DNA from: Streptomyces cirratus | Lineage (GTDB): Bacteria; Actinomycetota; Actinomycetes; Streptomycetales; Streptomycetaceae | NCBI RefSeq assembly: GCF_014650775.1 | Contig: NZ_BMVP01000002.1 | Location: 310,001-374,000 of the forward strand | Length of the DNA: 64,000 nt | Direction: 5' to 3' | Shown here: positions 25,484-32,454 of the stretch, piece by piece | Numbering within the stretch: position 1 is the first letter of the stretch | Layout of the letters: every line of letters begins with the position of its first letter | Position numbers and translations under genes: made by a program | Notes under the pieces: generated by a model | The model's input: only the letters and a program-made list of their open reading frames with translations | Database searches by the model: none | Told to the model about the DNA's origin: nothing

Positions 25484-25665
25484 CTAGGGCGCGTTTCGAA
25501 AGTCCCGCCTGCCCCGCGACGCCCGGCACGCACGCTCGCCGCGTTGTCGGGATCGCCCGCGTACGGCCCGGTACGAGGGCGACCCTCCGCCTTGCGATCG
25601 CACGCACCGGACGCCGCGGGGCCCGCCCTTCGGGCGGCCGGCGCTACTTTCGAAACACGCCCTAG
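25484..25665. mobile_element. 182-bp MITE-like element with 20-bp terminal inverted repeats
   Basis: The left end CTAGGGCGCGTTTCGAAAGT (25484-25503) and right end ACTTTCGAAACACGCCCTAG (25646-25665) are inverted repeats with one mismatch. The interior is GC-rich with no real ORF. The CTAG at both outer ends may be a target duplication. I recall elements with GGGCGTGTTTCGAAAGT ends scattered in Streptomyces genomes. The right end overlaps the TAG stop of the NlpC/P60 gene. No transposase is present, so it is non-autonomous. Confidence 0.85.
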
Positions 25666-26699
25666 GCGGGGCGGGCCGCGCCCGCCCAGGGCATCGAGTC
25701 GATGGGGGCGACGCGGACCGGCGCCCCGGGATGCGGGGCGTGGATCATCTTGCCGTCGCCGATGTACAGCCCCACGTGCGTGATGCCGGAGTAGAAGAAC
25801 ACCAGGTCGCCGGGTGCCAGCCGGTCGCGGGAGACGCGCTGTCCGGCGTTGATCTGGGTGTAGGTGGTGCGGGGCAGCGAGACCCCGGCCGCGCCCCAGG
25901 CCGCCTGGGTCAGGCCCGAGCAGTCGAAGGAACCCGGCCCGGTGGCGCCCCACACGTACGGTTTGCCGATCGCCCCGTACGCGTACGCCACCGCGCGGGC
26001 GGCGCGGCTCCCGTCCCCTACCGGGACGGACAACGGGGCCTGCGGGCCGGCGGCGGGCGCCGACTGCGCCTCGTACGCGGCCCGTTCCTCGGCGGTGAGC
26101 TTGTCGAGCAGCTGCTTGGCGGCGTTCAGCTTGCCCTCGACGGCGGCCTTGGCCGCGGCGAGTTCGTCCTGGCGCGCCCGCAGGTCCGCCAGCCGGCCGG
26201 ACGCCTGGTCCCGCACCCGGCCGGCCTCGTCCAGCCCCCGGCGAACGGCGGTCACCTGTGCGGCGGTGCGGTCCCCGGTCCGGGTGAGGAACGCGGCCCG
26301 GTCGAGGTACTCCTGCGGGTTCCCGGACATCGCCAGCTGGACGGCGGGCCCCAGGCCCCCGGTGCGGTACTGGCCGGCGGCGAGCGCTCCGAGGGCGCTG
26401 CGGGCCGCGTTCAGGCGGTCGGCCTTGCGGGCGGCCTCGTCGCGCAGGCCGGACAGCGCGCGCTCGGCCTCGTCGGCCTTCTCCTTCGCCCCGTTGTAGT
26501 GCTCGGTGGCCGCTTCGGCTTCCTGGTAGAGCCGGTCCACCTCCGCCTTGACCTGGGTGGGCGTCTGGCGGGGGTCGGCCTGCGAGGTGCCCTCGAAGGC
26601 GGTGGCGGTGGCAGCGCCCGCGAGGGCGAGTGTGGTGGCCGCGGTCCGTACGGGGCCGCCGGAGAGCGGGCGCTGCCTGGGCTTTCGATGACTGGCCAC
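25662..26699 (-). CDS. NlpC/P60 peptidoglycan endopeptidase, secreted
   Basis: A 345-residue secreted cell-wall hydrolase cleaving stem peptides. After a short basic N-terminus and a hydrophobic stretch (AATTLALAGAATATAF) comes a long coiled coil (about 45-215, Ala/Glu/Lys/Arg heptads, RipA-like), then the NlpC/P60 domain. Cys260 in FDCSGLTQ, His in GITHVGLYIGDGKMIHAP, and GKPYVWGATGPGSFDCSG are intact. The TAG stop (25664-25662) lies inside the terminal repeat of the adjacent MITE-like element, so the original C-terminus may have been altered or the stop may be part of a CTAG target. GTG 26699 is the start. Confidence 0.92.
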   Translation of the reverse strand: MASHRKPRQRPLSGGPVRTAATTLALAGAATATAFEGTSQADPRQTPTQVKAEVDRLYQEAEAATEHYNGAKEKADEAERALSGLRDEAARKADRLNAARSALGALAAGQYRTGGLGPAVQLAMSGNPQEYLDRAAFLTRTGDRTAAQVTAVRRGLDEAGRVRDQASGRLADLRARQDELAAAKAAVEGKLNAAKQLLDKLTAEERAAYEAQSAPAAGPQAPLSVPVGDGSRAARAVAYAYGAIGKPYVWGATGPGSFDCSGLTQAAWGAAGVSLPRTTYTQINAGQRVSRDRLAPGDLVFFYSGITHVGLYIGDGKMIHAPHPGAPVRVAPIDSMPWAGAARPA

Positions 26700-26777
26700 G
26701 AGGGCGTCACGTCCTTCCGTTGGTCTTGGGGGAGGACGCTAAGCCCGGAGGTAACGGAGAGATGACGGTTGCCCCGA

Positions 26778-26801
26778 ACTGACCGTTGTTGAACGGTCAG
26801 T
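26778..26801 (-). terminator. Hairpin overlapping the stop of the small membrane protein gene
   Basis: ACTGACCGTT (26778-26787), loop GTTG, AACGGTCAGT (26792-26801): a perfect 10-bp stem. The TGA of the minus-strand gene (26799-26797) lies in it. No U tract follows, so termination is inferred from position and symmetry. Confidence 0.5.
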
Positions 26802-27150
26802 GCCAGAGGACGGCGATAAAGACATTGGCCATGGTCAGACCGCCGACCGCGCCGAACAACGCCTTGTCCACCCGCTCCTCGTCGCGCTTGACGTAGACCA
26901 GCGCCAGGACGACGAACAGGACGGCCAGCTTCACACCTATCTTGATGTTGTCGACGGTGCCGCCGTCCATCTCGCGGAAGCCCACGAGCAGCACGCCGGT
27001 GACCAGCATCGTCAGTGCGCCGTGCAGCATCGCGGGCACGAAGCGGGCGGTGCCCGCGCCCATCGCCTTCATCTGGGTCAGGAAGCCGCCGAGGAGCGAG
27101 GCGATACCGATGATGTGCAGGCCGAGGAAAACGCTGATCAGTACGTCCAT
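26797..27150 (-). CDS. Small four-helix membrane protein
   Basis: Function not recognised. The 117-residue protein has about four membrane helices: VLISVFLGLHIIGIASLLGG, MLHGALTMLVTGVLLVGF, IGVKLAVLFVVLALVYV and LTMANVFIAVLWH. A conserved-looking GFREMDGGTVDNIKIGVK loop joins helices 2 and 3. The arrangement of small helices and His residues (GLHIIG, MLHGAL) faintly recalls heme-binding or CopD-like membrane proteins, but this is not a firm call. It stands alone, upstream of NlpC on the same strand with a hairpin between. Confidence 0.7.
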   Translation of the reverse strand: MDVLISVFLGLHIIGIASLLGGFLTQMKAMGAGTARFVPAMLHGALTMLVTGVLLVGFREMDGGTVDNIKIGVKLAVLFVVLALVYVKRDEERVDKALFGAVGGLTMANVFIAVLWH

Positions 27151-27223
27151 GGCGTCGAGCGTACGGGGCGGCGGCCGGCGTCCCGTGGCCAGGTCGGGCG
27201 TCGGCCGAGGGGGCGGCCGGCCG

Positions 27224-28111
27224 TCAGCCGAGGAAGCGGAGCAGCTCCTCGACGACGACCTCCGGCTGCTCCTCGGGGAGGTAGTGGCCGCTCTTGTCGA
27301 CGCGGACCACCCGGGTGTCGGTGCCCAGCGGCGGCACCGCCTCAGTCAGCCAGTCGTAGTTGCTGAACTCGCCGCCGAGCGCGAGCAGCGGTGCGGTCAC
27401 GGGGGCGTAGCCGGCGAGGTCCTCTATGTCCTGGGGGAAGGCGCGGTACCAGTCGTTGGACGCCCGGATCGCCTCGGGGGAGTCGTAGGCGCGGGCGTAG
27501 ACCGCGCGGGAGTGGGCGTCGACGGCGGCGGGATCGGCGGCGCGGGTGAAGAGCCAGTCCAGCAGGTGGTGGTAGCGGCCGGCGAGCAGCTGTTCCGGCA
27601 GGCCCTCCACCTGGTTGAAGGCGAACCACCACAAGTGGAACCGGCCAGGGCGGGGGAGGAGCGTGCCCTCGTACCAGCCGGGGTCGGGGTGGGAGACGTC
27701 GAGCAGGGCGATCCGGTCGGTGGCCCCGGGGTGGTTGGCGGCGTGGGCGTAGGCGACCATCGCGCCGATGTCGTGGCCCACCAGGTGGGCGCGCTCGATC
27801 CCGAGGTGGGCGAGCAGGGCGCGGACGTCGGCGGCCATCGTCTTCTTGTCGTAGCCGCCCTCGGGCTTGGCGGAGCCGCCCATGCCGCGCAGGTCCACCG
27901 CGATCACGCGGTGGGTGCGGGCGAGGGCGGGCATCACCTTGTGCCACTGCCACCAGGTCTGCGGCCAGCCGCCGAGGAGCACGAGCGGCAGGCCGGCGCC
28001 GCCGTCGACGTAGTGCAGGCGGGTGCCGTTGACGTCGGCGTGGTGGCTGGTGAAGCCGCCGTCGAGGGAGGCGGCGAGAGCGGCGTCGTCCAGGGGAGCG
28101 GGGGTGGGCAT
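27224..28111 (-). CDS. Alpha/beta hydrolase, epoxide hydrolase-like
   Basis: A 295-residue soluble hydrolase. LVLLGGWPQTWWQWHKVMPAL gives the HGWP-type oxyanion motif (here GGWPQ). The nucleophile is Asp in VGHDIGAMVAYA, as in epoxide hydrolases and haloalkane dehalogenases, and the base is His in VDKSGHYLPEEQP. ATG 28111 follows GGAGGA. It is divergent from an ArsR-family regulator, with three palindromic operators in the 121-bp gap, so it is very probably repressed by that protein. Its substrate is unknown, probably a xenobiotic or quorum-type ligand sensed by the regulator. Confidence 0.87.
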   Translation of the reverse strand: MPTPAPLDDAALAASLDGGFTSHHADVNGTRLHYVDGGAGLPLVLLGGWPQTWWQWHKVMPALARTHRVIAVDLRGMGGSAKPEGGYDKKTMAADVRALLAHLGIERAHLVGHDIGAMVAYAHAANHPGATDRIALLDVSHPDPGWYEGTLLPRPGRFHLWWFAFNQVEGLPEQLLAGRYHHLLDWLFTRAADPAAVDAHSRAVYARAYDSPEAIRASNDWYRAFPQDIEDLAGYAPVTAPLLALGGEFSNYDWLTEAVPPLGTDTRVVRVDKSGHYLPEEQPEVVVEELLRFLG

Positions 28112-28137
28112 GGGGGGTCCTCCGGTCGGAACGGATC

Positions 28138-28223
28138 CGTACGAAAATTTCGTACGATGGGCACGCCGGTGACCGTACGGGATCTTCGTACGGTTGGTCA
28201 ATGTCCGTACCGGATTTGCGTAC
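28138..28223. promoter_or_regulatory. Three-operator array for the ArsR-family regulator
   Basis: Site 1 is a perfect 19-bp palindrome, CGTACGAAAATTTCGTACG (28138-28156). Site 2 has CCGTACG and CGTACGG arms (28173-28193). Site 3 is weaker, CGTAC...GCGTAC (28206-28223). Centres are about 36 and 31 bp apart, close to three helical turns. The sites fill the gap between the divergent hydrolase and regulator genes. No other copy of the full palindrome was seen in the window. Confidence 0.75.
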
Positions 28224-28232
28224 AGTGGGGCC

Positions 28233-28637
28233 ATGGCCGCAGTCGAACCCACCCCCGCCGACTCCGATGACGTCGGCGCCGCTGACGCCGACGCCCGTCC
28301 CTGCGCCGATGACGTCGGCGACGCCGACGCCGGCAACGCTCATCGCCGTACCGATGGCGCCGGTGACGCCGGCGCCCTCGGCCTGGCCGAGGTCCTCGCG
28401 GCACTCGGGCACCCCGCCCGACTGGAGATCGTCCGCAAGCTCGCCTCCCGCGGGGAGGCGTTCTGCGGCGAGGTCGTCCCGGACCTGCCCCGCTCCTCCG
28501 TCACCCACCACCTGCGGACGCTGCGCGAGAGCGGCGTGATCTGCCAGCGCCCCGAGGGCCGGCGGCAGTACCTCACGCTGCGCCGCGACGACCTCGAACG
28601 GCGCTTCCCGGGGCTGCTGGCGCTCGTACTGCGCTGA
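28233..28637 (+). CDS. ArsR-family transcriptional regulator
   Basis: A 134-residue winged-helix repressor. Residues ~50-134 carry the ArsR fold: LAEVLAALGHPARLEIVRKLA, recognition helix LPRSSVTHHLRTLRESGVI and wing RPEGRRQYLTLR. The first ~45 residues are low-complexity Asp/Ala/Gly with a short DNA repeat (GATGACGTCGGCG twice). It has no metal-binding ELCVCDL motif; a single Cys lies in AFCGEV, so an organic ligand or redox signal is more likely than a metal. It is divergent from the epoxide hydrolase-like gene, which it probably controls along with itself. ATG 28233 gives the compact protein. Confidence 0.87.
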   Translation: MAAVEPTPADSDDVGAADADARPCADDVGDADAGNAHRRTDGAGDAGALGLAEVLAALGHPARLEIVRKLASRGEAFCGEVVPDLPRSSVTHHLRTLRESGVICQRPEGRRQYLTLRRDDLERRFPGLLALVLR

Positions 28638-28682
28638 GGCGCCGCACCCCGTGGTCCGTGGGCGGGGCCTGTGAGATTTCCC

Positions 28683-28711
28683 GGGGCGGGACCGGCTGTC
28701 GGTCCCGCCCC
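28683..28711 (+). terminator. Perfect GC hairpin between the ArsR gene and pcrA
   Basis: GGGGCGGGACCG (28683-28694), loop GCTGT, CGGTCCCGCCCC (28700-28711) form a 12-bp perfect stem. It probably ends the regulator transcript, but it also overlaps the candidate pcrA promoter. Confidence 0.65.
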
Positions 28712-28718
28712 CTAGACT
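28696..28718 (+). promoter_or_regulatory. Candidate pcrA promoter resembling the RecA-NDp/PafBC type
   Basis: CTGTCGGTC, exactly 8 bases, then TAGACT. Against the consensus TTGTCRGTG-N8-TANNNT it matches 7 of 9 in the upstream box and fully in the -10 box. Transcription would start within a few bases of ATG 28728. The upstream box lies within the GC hairpin at 28683-28711, so part of the match could be coincidence. Confidence 0.4.
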
Positions 28719-28727
28719 CGGAAAGCG

Positions 28728-31223
28728 ATGAGCAGCCTCTTTGACGACAGCTTCCTGGCGGACCTCACCCCCTCCGACGAGGTCCCCCCGCCACCCGAGG
28801 ACCACCCCGCCCCCGAGCCGGGCGCGGACGACCTCTTCGGGGGCCGGTTCGACGTGCCCATGACCGGGGACGCCTACTACCGCAACGGGGCGCCCAAGCC
28901 GGTCATCGACCCGGCGGCGCTCCTGGAGGGGCTGAACACGGAGCAGCGCGCCGCCGTGGTGCACGCCGACTCGCCGCTGCTCATCGTGGCCGGCGCCGGC
29001 TCCGGCAAGACCCGGGTCCTGACCCACCGCATCGGGCACCTACTGGCCGCGCGCGGGGTCCACCCCGGTCAGATCCTGGCGATCACCTTCACCAACAAGG
29101 CCGCCGGCGAAATGAAGGAGCGCGTCGAAGGCCTCGTCGGCCCCCGCGCGAACGCCATGTGGGTCTCCACCTTCCACAGCGCCTGCGTCCGCATCCTGCG
29201 CCGCGAGTCGAAGCGGCTCGGCTTCACCTCCTCGTTCTCGATCTACGACGCGGCCGACTCCAAGCGCCTGATGGCGCTCGTCTGCCGGGACCTGGACCTC
29301 GACCCGAAGAAGTTCCCGCCGAAGGCGTTCAACGCCAAGATCTCGAACCTCAAGAACGAACTGATCGACGAAGAGGCCTTCGCCGACCAGGCGGTGGACG
29401 GGTTCGAGAAGACCCTCGCCCAGGCGTACGCGATGTACCAGGGGCGGCTGCGCGAGGCGAACGCGCTCGACTTCGACGACATCATCATGACCACCGTCCA
29501 CCTCCTCCAGGCCTTCCCGGACGTCGCCGAGCACTACCGGCGCCGCTTCCGCCACGTGCTGGTGGACGAGTACCAGGACACCAACCACGCCCAGTACACG
29601 CTGGTGCGCGAGCTGGTGGGCACCGGGTACCCGGACCTGCCGCCCGCCGAGCTGTGCGTCGTGGGTGACGCCGACCAGTCGATCTACGCCTTCCGCGGCG
29701 CGACCATCCGCAACATCCTCCAGTTCGAAGAGGACTACCCGAACGCGACGACGATCCTGCTGGAGCAGAACTACCGCTCCACCCAGACGATCCTCTCCGC
29801 CGCCAACGCCGTCATCGAACGCAACGAGAACCGCCGCGCGAAGAACCTGTGGACCGAGGCCGGCACCGGCGCCGTCATCACCGGCTACGTCGCGGACACC
29901 GAGCACGACGAGGCCCAGTTCGTCGCCGACGAGATCGACCGGCTGACGGACGCGGGCGACGCCAAGGCGGGCGACGTCGCGATCTTCTACCGGACCAACG
30001 CGCAGTCGCGTGTGTTCGAGGAGATCTTCATCCGCGTCGGCCTCCCCTACAAGGTCGTCGGCGGCGTCCGCTTCTACGAGCGCAAGGAGGTCCGCGACGT
30101 CCTCGCGTACCTGCGCGTGCTGGCCAACCCCGAGGACAACGTCCCGCTCCGCCGCATCCTGAACGTCCCCAAGCGCGGCATCGGCGAGCGGGCGGAGGCG
30201 ATGATCGACGCCCTCGCGATGCGCGAGAAGATCACCTTCCCGCAGGCACTGCGGCGGGTGGACGAGGCCTTCGGCATGGCCGCGCGCTCCACCAACGCCG
30301 TCAAGCGGTTCAACGCGCTGATGGAGGAACTGCGCACGATCGTCGAGTCCGGCGCGGGCCCCGCGGTGGTGCTGGAAGCGGTGCTGGAGCGTACGGGCTA
30401 CCTCGCCGAACTCCAGGCGTCGACCGACCCGCAGGACGAGACGCGGATCGAGAACCTCCAGGAACTCGCTGCGGTGGCACTCGAATTCGAGCAGGCCCGC
30501 GAGGGCGACGACACCGCCGGGACAGCGGCGGCCGGCGCCACGGGCGGCACGCTCGCCGAGTTCCTGGAGCAGGTCGCGCTCGTCGCCGACTCCGACCAGA
30601 TCCCGGACGAGGACGAGGACGGTTCGGGCGTCATCACGCTGATGACCCTCCACACCGCGAAGGGCCTGGAGTTCCCCGTGGTCTTCCTGACCGGCATGGA
30701 GGACGGGGTCTTCCCGCACATGCGCGCGCTCGGCCAGACCAAGGAACTGGAAGAGGAGCGACGCCTCGCGTACGTGGGCATCACCCGGGCGCGCGAGCGG
30801 CTCTACCTGACCCGCTCCTCGATGCGCAGCGCGTGGGGCACCCCCTCGTACAACCCGCCGTCGCGCTTCCTGGAGGAGATCCCGCCGGAGTACTTGCAGT
30901 GGAAGCGGACGGGCGCCTCCCAGAAGCCGGCGGGTCCCATGCGCAGTCCGGGCGGAGGGAAGGCCTCGTTCGGCACGTCGCCCGAGGCGTTCTTGTCCTC
31001 GTCGCGGACGAAGGCGGGCCCCTCCGGGTTCGCGACGCGCCGCGCCGCCGACAAGCCGGTCATCGCGCTGACCGTCGGGGACCGGGTCACGCACGACCAG
31101 TTCGGTCTGGGCACCGTCATGGAGGTCCGCGGAGCGGGCGCCGACGCGCAGGCGACGATCGACTTCGGGGACGACAAGCCGAAGCGACTGCTGCTGCGCT
31201 ACGCGCCGGTGCAGAAGCTGTAG
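28728..31223 (+). CDS. pcrA: ATP-dependent DNA helicase PcrA/UvrD
   Basis: Superfamily 1A 3'-5' DNA helicase for repair, restart and removal of RecA filaments. The 831-residue protein has an acidic Pro-rich N-terminal extension of about 60 residues, then the core: Q-motif LNTEQRAAV, Walker A GAGSGKTR (Lys94), motif Ia AITFTNKAA, DEYQDTN, GDADQSIYAFRGA, QNYRST, LMTLHTAKGLEF and VGITRARERLYL. The C-terminus ends in a Tudor-like RNA polymerase-binding fold (VGDRVTHDQFGLGTVMEV...RYAPVQKL). ATG 28728 may be nearly leaderless behind a TAGACT box. A DNA-damage-type promoter is possible. A convergent hairpin separates it from the MerR fusion gene. Confidence 0.97.
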   Translation: MSSLFDDSFLADLTPSDEVPPPPEDHPAPEPGADDLFGGRFDVPMTGDAYYRNGAPKPVIDPAALLEGLNTEQRAAVVHADSPLLIVAGAGSGKTRVLTHRIGHLLAARGVHPGQILAITFTNKAAGEMKERVEGLVGPRANAMWVSTFHSACVRILRRESKRLGFTSSFSIYDAADSKRLMALVCRDLDLDPKKFPPKAFNAKISNLKNELIDEEAFADQAVDGFEKTLAQAYAMYQGRLREANALDFDDIIMTTVHLLQAFPDVAEHYRRRFRHVLVDEYQDTNHAQYTLVRELVGTGYPDLPPAELCVVGDADQSIYAFRGATIRNILQFEEDYPNATTILLEQNYRSTQTILSAANAVIERNENRRAKNLWTEAGTGAVITGYVADTEHDEAQFVADEIDRLTDAGDAKAGDVAIFYRTNAQSRVFEEIFIRVGLPYKVVGGVRFYERKEVRDVLAYLRVLANPEDNVPLRRILNVPKRGIGERAEAMIDALAMREKITFPQALRRVDEAFGMAARSTNAVKRFNALMEELRTIVESGAGPAVVLEAVLERTGYLAELQASTDPQDETRIENLQELAAVALEFEQAREGDDTAGTAAAGATGGTLAEFLEQVALVADSDQIPDEDEDGSGVITLMTLHTAKGLEFPVVFLTGMEDGVFPHMRALGQTKELEEERRLAYVGITRARERLYLTRSSMRSAWGTPSYNPPSRFLEEIPPEYLQWKRTGASQKPAGPMRSPGGGKASFGTSPEAFLSSSRTKAGPSGFATRRAADKPVIALTVGDRVTHDQFGLGTVMEVRGAGADAQATIDFGDDKPKRLLLRYAPVQKL

Positions 31224-31231
31224 CGGGCGGA

Positions 31232-31252
31232 GGGGCCGGTTTTCCCGGCCCC
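31232..31252. terminator. Terminator between convergent pcrA and MerR-clamp genes
   Basis: GGGGCCGG, loop TTTTC, CCGGCCCC: an 8-bp perfect stem 9 bases after the pcrA stop. Confidence 0.75.
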
Positions 31253-31288
31253 CCGCCCCCCGGCCCCCCGGCCCCCGGTCCCTCGTCG

Positions 31289-32371
31289 TCAGTCGTCCAG
31301 GCGGACAGGCATCAGCAGCGAGAACGCGTCCTCGCCGTCGGTCCGGCGGATCACGAGCGGCGCCGTGGGGGCGCCGAACTCCAGGACCAGCCGGTCCCGG
31401 GCTCCGGCGGCCAGGGCGTGCAGCAGGAACTCGCGGTTCACGGCGACCTGGTCCCGGTCGTCGTCACCGTCTTCGCAGACGGTGACCACGCCATCGGCAG
31501 CCACCTTGAGCACGCTGAGCTCACACGGCACGCCGTCCCGCTCCCGCACCACGCCCGTGCGGACGGGGCCGGTTTCCACCGCCTCGCGGAGGGCCGGGAC
31601 ATCGACGACGGCCCGGCGCCCCGCGGGCAGCCGGACGAGGCGGCGGTAGTCGGGGAAGTCGTGGCCGAGGCACTGGCCGGCCGCCTCATGGCCCTCCGTC
31701 TCCAGGGCCACGCGGTCACCGTCCACGGTGAGCCGGACGGAGGCGCCGGCACCCAGCAACGCCCGCATCGCGTCGGCCAGCGGGGACGGCACGACGACCT
31801 GCACCCGGGGCCCGCCGTGCCCGGCGGTACGGGCTCCCGCGACGGCCAGCCGGTAGCGGTCGGTGGCCACGACACGGAGCTCGTCGCCCTCGATGTCGAA
31901 CAGGACACCGGCGAGCACGGGCAGCTCCGGGTCGGTACCTGCGGCGAAGCGGACCGCGTCCAGCGCGGCGGCGAGTTCGGGTGCGCAGACGGTCAGCCGG
32001 ACCGGCGCGGTGCGGAGCGAAACCATGGGGTTCTCCCTGTTCTCGACTAGCGATCGGATCGAGGAGAACTCGCTGCGGGCATCGGACAACCCCTGTTCGA
32101 GACGGCGCAGATGTGCCTGGAGCAGCTGCCGTACCAGGTCGGCGTCCCTGCCGGACGATCCGGCCAGGACGAGCCGGACGTCGGCCAACGGCATGCCGGT
32201 ACGGCGCAGCCGGGCCAGCAACCGGGCCTCCACGAGCTGCTCCGGGCCGTACCAGCGGTAGCCGCTGACCGGATCCACCCGGGCCGGGACCAGTACGCCG
32301 GCACCGTCGTAGAACCGCAGGGCGCTCACGCCCAGTCCGCTGTCCCGGGCCATCTCGCCGATACTGCGCAT
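31289..32371 (-). CDS. MerR-family regulator fused to a DNA polymerase III beta-clamp-like domain
   Basis: A 360-residue fusion. Residues 1-72 are a MerR DNA-binding domain (RSIGEMARDSGLGVSALRFYDGAGVL, SGYRWYG, LRRTGMPLADVRLVL), followed by a helical linker to about 112. Residues ~115-360 resemble the DnaN sliding clamp: LDAVRFAAGTDPELPVLAGVLF, then the hallmark LRVVATDRYRLAV, and NREFLLHALAAG...APLVIR near the end, about two of the three clamp domains. ATG 32371 follows GGAG. Upstream is a classical MerR promoter with a 19-bp spacer, so it is probably autoregulated. The clamp part could bind a ligand or sense DNA rather than encircle it. It is convergent with pcrA. The architecture is clear; the role is unknown. 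Confidence 0.85.
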   Translation of the reverse strand: MRSIGEMARDSGLGVSALRFYDGAGVLVPARVDPVSGYRWYGPEQLVEARLLARLRRTGMPLADVRLVLAGSSGRDADLVRQLLQAHLRRLEQGLSDARSEFSSIRSLVENRENPMVSLRTAPVRLTVCAPELAAALDAVRFAAGTDPELPVLAGVLFDIEGDELRVVATDRYRLAVAGARTAGHGGPRVQVVVPSPLADAMRALLGAGASVRLTVDGDRVALETEGHEAAGQCLGHDFPDYRRLVRLPAGRRAVVDVPALREAVETGPVRTGVVRERDGVPCELSVLKVAADGVVTVCEDGDDDRDQVAVNREFLLHALAAGARDRLVLEFGAPTAPLVIRRTDGEDAFSLLMPVRLDD

Positions 32372-32390
32372 CTCGCTCTCCACACCCGCA

Positions 32391-32421
32391 ACTCTGGGCC
32401 CTCCACCAGGTCGAGGGTCAA
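32391..32421 (-). promoter_or_regulatory. MerR-type promoter with 19-bp spacer and operator dyad
   Basis: On the minus strand TTGACC (32421-32416), exactly 19 bases, then CAGAGT (32396-32391). Within the spacer CCCTC and GAGGG form a dyad (32399-32417). Long spacers carrying a dyad are the hallmark of promoters activated by MerR proteins through DNA untwisting. It drives the MerR/clamp fusion gene. Confidence 0.75.
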
Positions 32422-32454
32422 CAGCGGGCCGGCGAGACGGGTCGAGACCCGGAC

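Noticed and set aside
24301..25665. Alternative frame over the esterase gene and MITE
   Set aside because: Lacks the alpha/beta hydrolase motifs seen in the 24365-25468 frame and ends in the repeat element.
31289..32371. DNA polymerase III beta subunit (dnaN)
   Set aside because: Only about two clamp domains are present, preceded by a complete MerR DNA-binding domain and promoter; the true dnaN is elsewhere.
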